A stretch of DNA of 64,000 nt from Bostrychus sinensis (Eukaryota; Chordata; Actinopteri; Gobiiformes; Eleotridae). Made by a program: the position numbers and the translations under genes. Within the stretch, counting starts at the first letter, position 1; every line of letters begins with the position of its first letter. The notes under the pieces are model-generated. The model made no database searches. It saw only the letters and a list, made by a program, of their open reading frames with translations, and was not told the origin of the DNA. The DNA lies in the NCBI GenBank assembly GCA_020698575.1, contig CM036241.1, positions 35,089,416 to 35,153,415 on the forward strand, given 5' to 3'. This document shows positions 56,301-64,000 of the stretch, piece by piece.

Positions 56301-59218
56301 AAGCTCACTAATAAGACATGATTTTATTGTTATTATGTTTAAAAAAAAAAGGGGGAATTAATAAGTCAATGCTCTACTGACAGCAACACGTGGTATTTTT
56401 GGATATTATTGACTACTTGTAGCAGTACTTGTAGTATTTGAAATCTGACCAAAAAAGAGACATTTACTTCCAATAACTTTTTTGATGGTTAAAAATTAAT
56501 TATTAATTAATAATGGATTAATTGGAGAATTGTTTAATTAGTAGCTCTATAGTATTTATCAGAATTAAGTATGGACTTCCTTGCTAACTTACATTTATAC
56601 ACTATTTGGTTTTAAAGTGTTTGTTAAATAGAAAAAGGAGGGTCAAGTATTTTGGCACATACCCTGTTGCTCCCAGAGTAGTATAAAAGAGTGAACTTTT
56701 GGGCTAAACATCCTGTCTATGAACCGAGGCACGCTTCCTGGCTCAAATGTCAAGCTATTGAATATTATATTGTAAGCACTGAGGCCATTCATAACCTGAT
56801 GCCACACATGAGCGGACGCGTGCGTAGGCAAAGGTGCACATGGTCTGCACCTGCTTTGGGATGTCCCATGAGTGGATGTGCACTATGTTGACCTGCTGTC
56901 ACACCTCCAGCTCTCACCTCACACATGTCTCCATATCACAGACCAACCTGCACTGTAGGTGCATCTCAGTCAATTAGAATGCTGTGGAAAAGTGAATGTG
57001 TTTCTGCGGTTTCATTCAAAAAGTGAAACACAAAGTGTATTCTATAGGTTCAGTACACTCAATACAGAAATATTTCAAGGGTTTGTTGCTGATACAGTCC
57101 TGGTTTAGTTACCATCAGTACATACTTGATACATTTTATAGATGTTTGGATGGTAGATTACAGGCTCTCATACAATAGACAGTGACTTAGGACTTTCCCT
57201 TGCTTCTGTCTCACGGGGAATGATTGTTTCATGACTTCTTCAGTGTGAGACTCTTAAAAAGGATGGGCAATGCAAAGTTAATAGAAGAAAGTTCAATTGA
57301 CATCTCAAAATATTAAGACTAAATATGTGTTTAATAACAATAATTATGTCAGGTTGGCTGCACTGAAATGGAGCAAAAGATCATCATCTATGTAGTTCCC
57401 TCACATTTTTTACCATTCTGCTGCAACAGAACAAAACATATTAGCCCATGAGCTTACCATTCGAAGTCCACAATGTTATTGTGAGTTTTTTGTGATATCA
57501 CAATATTGCCAATATTGTTACATCCCTACAGTCAACATAGGCCTACTGTAGGAGACTGCACTTTCCTACTGCCTTTTGTATGAAAATACTACAGGTGCCT
57601 ATGTGTGCTTTTGGCACATGCTAAATTCTCTTTTACATATCAGGTTTGCTCATAGTAAGAACCACGCGACACATCCACAAATAGCAAAAGCTTTTTTTTT
57701 AATCTGCACTCAAAATGTAGCACCTGTCTTAGGAAATGTGGCCTTGTGTGCACTAAAATGTTTCACTTTTTGAATTGAACTGAAATAATGTGACTCTACC
57801 ATAATCTTCTATCCTCAAATGTCAGTTAAAAGAACCAAGACTTCAGTTTTCATAACACTATGTTTATTTTCATATGTTACTCAACAAGCAGCTTAAACCA
57901 GATCACAACACGGGCGCCATTAACTTCTCATGGCAGACGTGGATCAAAAGCGGCTTAAAAAAGAACAGGCAAAATGAGCAGGCTTTAAAACACATTAGAC
58001 AATAAACAAACAAAGAAAGCCCAGCGGCTCATAAGTCAACCAGATGGGAGTGAAAGCGTCCCATAAAAATCAAGCTTTTGAGTGGCCACAAGACAACAGA
58101 CAGGACTTTCCAATCTCTTTCTCTCTCTTCCTCATGTTTCATCTACAGTCCTGCAGGCAGAATATTTACACTTGACTCCAATGTGCTTGCACGCCGTTCA
58201 TTATAAGTCAATTAGTTTCTACTCGGAGGAGATTAAAGGGGCGGTAATGAGGAAGAGGTGGTTTGGTTTGAGCAGATACATAAATAAACACTGATAAATA
58301 AAGGGCAGATGGGACAGAGCCTCATCAAAATCAAACATGATACAGATTACACCCCGAGCCCACTGTAAATATTGGAGTCTTTGATCTCGACACCAAACGA
58401 GTCTGTGGGGAGAAGGTGGGACGTGTAAGAGGAGATGTGCCGAAAATGTGGATGAGCTCCCACCAGGGCACACTTTACAGATGGGGTTGAAATGAGGTAC
58501 GTTCACTGGTAAAGAATGCACAGCAAAGGCCTGGAGGTCTTCTTCTGACTAAGCAAACATTTTCATCTTTTTTTTTTTTTTTTTTTACATTTTCTGCTAG
58601 TGACCTATTACTGAAAGAGCCACTACCTGATTTTCTCCCTTTTATTTTAAAACTAATTATTCAGTCAGTAGCAGCATAATAGGAGTCATCTCTGCAAAAA
58701 TGAGACTCTGATACCTCATCTGGGCTTAAAAAAGCATTTTTGACAAAGGGGAAATTAGAGCAAGGACTGTTTTTTTTTTTTGTTGATTTTTTTTTGTCAC
58801 ACACATACGCTCAAAAAAAGGGGCGTGGTTCCATTCGGATCAGGGACACGTTCATTGGTTGAGTCCAAGCTCGTGTATAGCTCTTTATAAACTGGATTAT
58901 TGGCAGTGGCAAGTCCAACTGCAAAGATAGCAATTCCAGCTCTGGCTCCACCACAAAACTGCTGAAAAAATAAAAACAAAGACAGAACGGGACAAACTTT
59001 TTTGTTTTTTTTTACTTAATTTTTTTTTTCTTATTCTCAAAAACTTAGTGATAATGAGCCTTTAAGAGAGACCTTCTCATCAAAGTGGAGGGCTATAATT
59101 CATGGAGTTGGCTTCTACCAGCAGTAGAATAGACATTTATGAAAAAACAACAACAAAAAACTAACAAACAAAAAATACTTGATGTTAAATGTTTAAAAAA
59201 TCTCAAGTTATCATTCTG
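56301..59218. other. Non-coding stretch without recognised gene
   Basis: Poly-T runs at 58568-58586 and around 58770-58780. Frames at 56643-56891, 58082-58294 and 58219-58521 carry no recognisable domain. Confidence 0.45.
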
Positions 59219-59400
59219 AGGGGCACGGTGGCGGCTCACATCTATTTTTTATTTTGTAGTAAAATGGCATCATACAAAAAGTTTGAGGAAGTAAATAGCT
59301 TTTTTCTTTCAATTATGTTCAAAAGACAAGAACACTCTCCGCTCTCCTGCAATCTGCTGGTCTCTTCGCCTGTTTATTTATAGCACAATGGCAAAAATAT
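59219..59400 (+). mobile_element. SINE head remnant joined to TTAA-type MITE core A fragment
   Basis: GGGGCACGGTGGCGGCTCAC (59219-59238) matches the start of the tRNA-headed SINEs. Immediately after comes TTTTGTAGTAAAATGGCATC, AAGTTTGAGGAAGTAAATAG and CTGCTGGTCTCTTCGCCTGT, which are core-A words. Confidence 0.6.
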
Positions 59401-60398
59401 ACATATCTTTTTAATGGACAGATTGTAGTAACAGTAGTAATTCCTGAGGTGCCTATGATGTGTCATTATGTACAGTATTTAACATTAGCTCACTATTAAT
59501 CCATGCTTCTCTCTTCTGAATTCATCTCATCTCTATGCTCTCTGGTTGGTCTGAGATGGGTGCCTGTGGTGTGGGAAAGCCCCATCACACAGGATTAGAC
59601 AAGGGAAAAGGGGATTTGCTGGCTGGAGCTGACCTTTGACATGAATACAGCCGCCTTTTTATTCCAGAGATCAGCTCATTTGGCTTTTTGCCTCTGGACT
59701 TTGTAGTTCTTGTGCTGTCATGTTCACGTTCACTGTCATGGGCTGGAAATGATGAACGGGGTGGCCTCAGTGTTCAATTTGTACAGAACACCAAATGGAC
59801 AGTTGTCAGTGTGCGAAGCTGCTGAGGGAACAGAAAGTGCGATCACACAATGCTCATGTTACATCAACCCCCGAGACTGATGTGTGATACATGCACACTG
59901 CTTCATAAACAGCCATAAGGCAGAGCGGAGGCTGTAGCCACAGACTTTCTATTGCATTGTATTAGGGCTGTGAAATTGATTATAAGCTATTGGGGTTGAC
60001 ACATCTGGCCTTATCTCAAAGAACTTCCTGAATCCCAAAATGATGTTTTATAAAACATACAGTACATTTAGAATGTGGCACTACACACCAAGGGGAAGTT
60101 CAGAGCCTTGCATTCCTTTATAGGGGAAAAAAAAAGTTCATACTTTTACTGATGCCATACTGGACTTTGAAGCTTTGTATGTCATATCAAGTTGCAATAT
60201 TTGTCTGTTTTTCTTTTTTTAACTGTTAAGTTGAAAAGTAAAGTTTAGATTTATGTGAAAGCTAATTTTACCAGTTTCAGTGTAGTATAAACACTGGAGA
60301 AGCCTGCACAATAAATATTGAGTCTAAAAGTAAATGACTGACAATACAAAAATATTCAGCTCTACAAACCATGTCCAGATAACTTCTTTTTAACACTC
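59401..60398. other. Non-coding stretch
   Basis: Nothing recognisable. No open frame of note. Confidence 0.4.
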
Positions 60399-60866
60399 AC
60401 TACGTTTACACGCAGAACATAATCTGACTCTGCTCATAGTGCAATTTCTCCAAAGAACTGGTCAAACAACTCTTGTCTCAATCTACATGCAGATCCGAAT
60501 TACTGAGACCACAGTGCTGTGAGGCGTTCAAGTGGTGTGGGGATTTACCAACAGCACTGAAACTTTGTAATTGTTAATAAATGCAGCTAATTTATAAAAT
60601 AATGCTGTTTTTTATGGGTGGGGTCTGGGGCAAGAAGGCTTCACACGGCCCCATTATAATAGAAAATATAAGAAGAGGGACCATTTCTGGGCCCCTCTGA
60701 CCCTGAGGCCTGGAACAACAGACCCCTTTGGCCTCCTGTCAATGGGCCTGCTGGTGAATGCCTCTTCTAACTTAATCGGAGTACACTGTATACTTATATG
60801 CAGCAGTGAACAGCATTATCCATGTGCTGAGGTCCAGAGGTTTCTTGACCTGCATGTAAACGTAGT
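60399..60866. mobile_element. Probable DNA-transposon remnant with 17-bp inverted ends
   Basis: ACTACGTTTACACGCAG at 60399-60415 and CTGCATGTAAACGTAGT at 60850-60866 are inverted copies (16 of 17). The interior has no frame. The flanks show no convincing duplication, so the superfamily cannot be told. Confidence 0.6.
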
Positions 60867-61740
60867 CCACTGGCATTATCTCCACACTCATACAGCCCAT
60901 ACTCCTTAAACAATGAAAAAGAGATTAGTTTCTACAATACATGTGTGTGTTGCTTTTGGCAAATGTCTGGTTTTGTTTCTTAACATGTGTCTGTTTTCTG
61001 TTTCACAGAGTCAGTCACAGACAAACCCTTTTTGAAATCCAGTGAGCTCTGGATTTCCCCGCTGATACAAAAGCATGTGTTTGAGAGCACAATCCGTCCT
61101 GTAATGAAAACATTATTGTTGTTTGGCGCCGATACCAGGGGTCAAAATGTCCTTTTCATTGCTAGGCTATAATCAAGATGAAGACGTTAGCAAACTAAAT
61201 GCCACTAAAGTTTCTGTCCTTGCCCCCAGTTTATTGTTATACTGATGTGCAGTACTTGTCTGGTCTGTTGTCAAGGCAGCAGTAAACACAGTGCAGCAGT
61301 CGCCTTGGTAACCAGTCAACCTTCACAGAAATACTTCAAAAAAGAAGATAAAGAAAGTAAGGCTGAGAGCAGCTTTGATAAAAACAAGAGTAGTTTCAGA
61401 ATGTGGAAATGTGGAGATTTGATTTGGAGAATGGCTGGCATTCAGTGTAAATGTTCATGATGAGCCACTTCTGATGTGGACATAGAGGCCACAGTGCTTT
61501 ACTGTGGACCTCATCCAAACATCTTTCAGTCATTATACAAACACTACTGTTCACATTGAATATAACCAGCCAAGCTCAAAAGTGTGGAAAGAACCACAGC
61601 AATACTGTCCCCACATGACTGGACAGAAAAGCAGTCATGGCATGGATACTATGCAACTACAGACTTTAAGAAAGAGACAACATAGGAACACAACTCATTG
61701 GGCCTCATACATGAAATCCTCTCACATGAAGATTTGTACT
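60867..61740. other. Non-coding stretch; weak splice-acceptor-like site near 61009
   Basis: TGTCTGTTTTCTGTTTCACAG is acceptor-like, but the frame after it (to 61172) has no recognisable domain and no donor that I would trust. Confidence 0.3.
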
Positions 61741-62115
61741 TTAAGTAAAACTCAGTAACTCTGCTCACCCCTTTGTTTTTGCCTTGTTTTCCTCTATGGA
61801 GCACCCCGTACATTTCGGAGTAAAGCACTTTCGTAAATACTCAAGTCTAATTGATTCCTATATGATCCCTTGCTGAGCTTTTGGTTTCCCCTCTGAGAAT
61901 CCACTCATATTTTTTTCTGCCATTTGGCTGCTATATCATGACAAAAATTTAAAAAATGCTTGTTGCTTTGCTAACAGCAATGTCCTGCTTTCTTTTGAGG
62001 CTCGGGACTTCCATGCCACCATTTTCATCCCAGAGACACTGAGGAGTGGCACTTCATTCACCCTACATCACCCAAAACTGTTAATTTAAACATTTTTCTG
62101 AGTTACGCTTTAGGA
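61741..62115. mobile_element. Possible MITE with weak inverted ends
   Basis: Left TTAAGTAAAACTCAGTAACT and right TTTCTGAGTTACGCTTTAGG are loosely inverted. The interior shares GAGCACCCCGTACATTTCGG with 19710-19735. Support is modest. Confidence 0.35.
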
Positions 62116-62501
62116 CCCACTTAGGAGTATTTTTGGCATTCACCTTTTTTTTTTTTTCTTAACTGGAAAATTTGCTTCTGGAAGAACAAATCCTAAGAAC
62201 AGGTATGACACTGAAAACTGCTCAGTGGTGGTATAGACCAGGTATAAATATAAAACAGACTTCATACTTGCTGCTATAGTGCAGCTTTGAGCAGTGACCA
62301 GTCACAGCCTCAGTCACTATCTCTGTCCCAGGCCTCTCTGTCTAGATTACTAATGTTGCTCTGGTCTAAACTGTAGCACCTCATCACCATCCCATTACCA
62401 GGAAGCACTGATCTCTGTGTGCACCCCACTCCACATCTTAAAAAATATGTGACAAAAAGATCAATGATCTTGTTAAACTGAAATATGCTTCTGTGTGTGT
62501 G

Positions 62502-62533
<32 letters not shown>

Positions 62534-63757
62534 TTTTTATCGCTCCTGAAGCTGTAAAACTGCAGTAGAAGCTGTGCCATGAGTCTGCAACAGCACACTG
62601 TCACTATACGCCCCAGTCTCATGTCCATATATGAGAGATTAGAGGGCATTTCTCATCATAATGCATATCCCATTCTACTTAAATGCCATTTTTCATCAGG
62701 AGCACAGTGTACTTGCAGTCACTGGAGTTACATATGCAGCTGAGAAGAATCTGGCTGCTTGAGAACATGTCAACAATCCCATGTATAGTTTTAATTTGCA
62801 GACACACCAAACCAAGAACCTTCAATCCATCAGCACACTACAATAAGCTTTAGGTTTTGTGTCTGTTCAGTTGTCTCAGTCTGATAGTCTTCTTAAGACA
62901 GCCAATGGGCAGCAAGAACACGGATCAATAAATCAAAGAAAATATTTAACACTGCAGAGTCATCAATTCTTTTGAGATGGGACAAAAACAGGGCTTTGGT
63001 TCAGCTGGGATTTGGGGTCTGTAAGAATGGAGAAGTCAAGAAGAAAGTGGCAGTTACTAAATTGTGATCTATGTGATACCTGTATAGTATTATTATGCAA
63101 GTTGAGTAACCCCCTCCAAAAAACAAAAAAGAGCTAAGTCATGGGCAAGAGGAATGATTTTATACAATACTGACCTCTGTTGGTGGATACAATAAACTTC
63201 TGTTACAAACCCTGCAGTAATTCCTTGGAAAAAATATTCATGTCTGTATATATTTTTATGTGGGATGTTAACAGGAGCGCTCAATGGTGAATCAACCTGT
63301 TTCTGAAGTGGTGCACTGCTCAGATAAAGATCTTTGTGCACTAAGATGAAGAAACAGGCGCATGGATAGGTGCAGAGAGGAATAGAAACCCGGGTGGGTG
63401 TGTGGGTGGGCGAGCTGGTGAATCTGATTGCAGGTCTTAGCGGGGTAAATGCTCACTTGGGGAGCATATGACAGCGGTGAGTCGGCCTCCCTTTATTCCC
63501 ACTGACAGTTCAAAAGGAAGCTTAACAGGCTAAGCCTTTATTAAGGCACGGATCAGCGCCAGGGCAAAAATCGGGCTGAATTAGCATCGCTAGTGCACGA
63601 GTCTGGGTGAAGTCTGCGGATGTTTGCCAACTGTGTTTCAGCTGTCCTGGTGCACCGCAATCATACTGTATCAAGATGAAAGCTAGCAGCTATGGTTCTA
63701 AGGCGGGGTTTAGGCCAGTTAGTTACAGAGCTGACACCAGTGACACACACAAGGCTC
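62116..63757. other. Non-coding stretch
   Basis: T29 run at 62502-62530. The frame at 63093-63341 has no domain. The region 63480-63640 is less AT-rich and repeat-free. Confidence 0.4.
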
Positions 63758-64000
63758 TTTCACACTGAAGGAACCTTTTAGAGTTAGCACATGATAGAAA
63801 CTGTGGACTGGGACGACTTTTTTTAGCTCCTACTTCGGGGCGGGAACTTTTCAGCCAGCCTAGGAACCTTTCGCTGACGTAGTTGTGTAGTTAAACATGT
63901 ATATTCTATTTTCTCATAACACATGTACAATTCACACATTTTGAAGCTATTTAGACTCAACCCTTGTGTCTTTTGTCTGAGGTCATAAAATGAAGTAGTA
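63758..64000 (+). mobile_element. Possible DNA-element left end cut by window edge
   Basis: GGCTCTTTCACACTGAAGGA, then AACCTTTTAGAG and later TAGGAACCTTTCGCTGACGT, resembles the start of a fish DNA transposon. The other end lies outside the window. Confidence 0.35.

Noticed and set aside
60987..61172. Polypyrimidine tract plus CAG resembling a splice acceptor
   Set aside because: The frame that follows has no recognisable domain, and acceptor-like sites are common by chance.

Overview
The window reads as teleost fish nuclear DNA. It is AT-rich and non-coding, with many (CA)n tracts and long poly-A/T runs. It carries transposable elements typical of ray-finned fish: an RTE/Rex3-like LINE with a GATG tail, tRNA-headed SINEs, and many small non-autonomous DNA elements. 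I found no host protein-coding exon, no rRNA, no genuine tRNA gene and no CRISPR array. It could be an intergenic region or a very long intron. The only substantial coding sequences belong to two LINEs.

Layout. Positions 1-1927 are the 3' part of a decayed jockey-group LINE (stop codon and frameshifts in the reverse transcriptase). Positions 2-5 kb hold old repeat debris, followed by a short hAT-type element with a visible 8-bp target duplication (5178-5495). Positions 8-10 kb are a nest: a SINE split by a Harbinger-like element (8196-10016), which itself carries a hAT-like element (8345-8860) and a second Harbinger-like element (9036-9800). Positions 11-21 kb are mostly unique sequence with microsatellites and several SINE copies. 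At 21.6-23.5 kb a SINE is abutted by a hAT-type MITE that carries a degenerate 11-bp repeat and a 1.1-kb Harbinger-like element. At 23956-26863 is the best-preserved element, an RTE-clade LINE with a long open frame (endonuclease plus reverse transcriptase). It is 5'-truncated and flanked by an 11-bp duplication, and it sits inside an older TTAA-type MITE. From 27 to 64 kb, unique AT-rich DNA alternates with about a dozen copies of that TTAA-flanked MITE family, further SINEs, and long arrays of the 11-bp repeat (31.7-32.2 kb and 38.9-39.9 kb).

The parts do not form a pathway. They record layered insertion: RTE-type LINEs probably supply the machinery for SINEs with a matching tail, and absent autonomous transposases (hAT, Harbinger, and a TTAA-targeting type) mobilised the short DNA elements. 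The points most worth a second look are the 11-bp 'TTTAGTCCTGG' arrays, the nested insertions whose order can be read from target duplications, the TTAA family with shared ends but two different cores, and an inverted-arm/junction structure at 45.4-46.1 kb.
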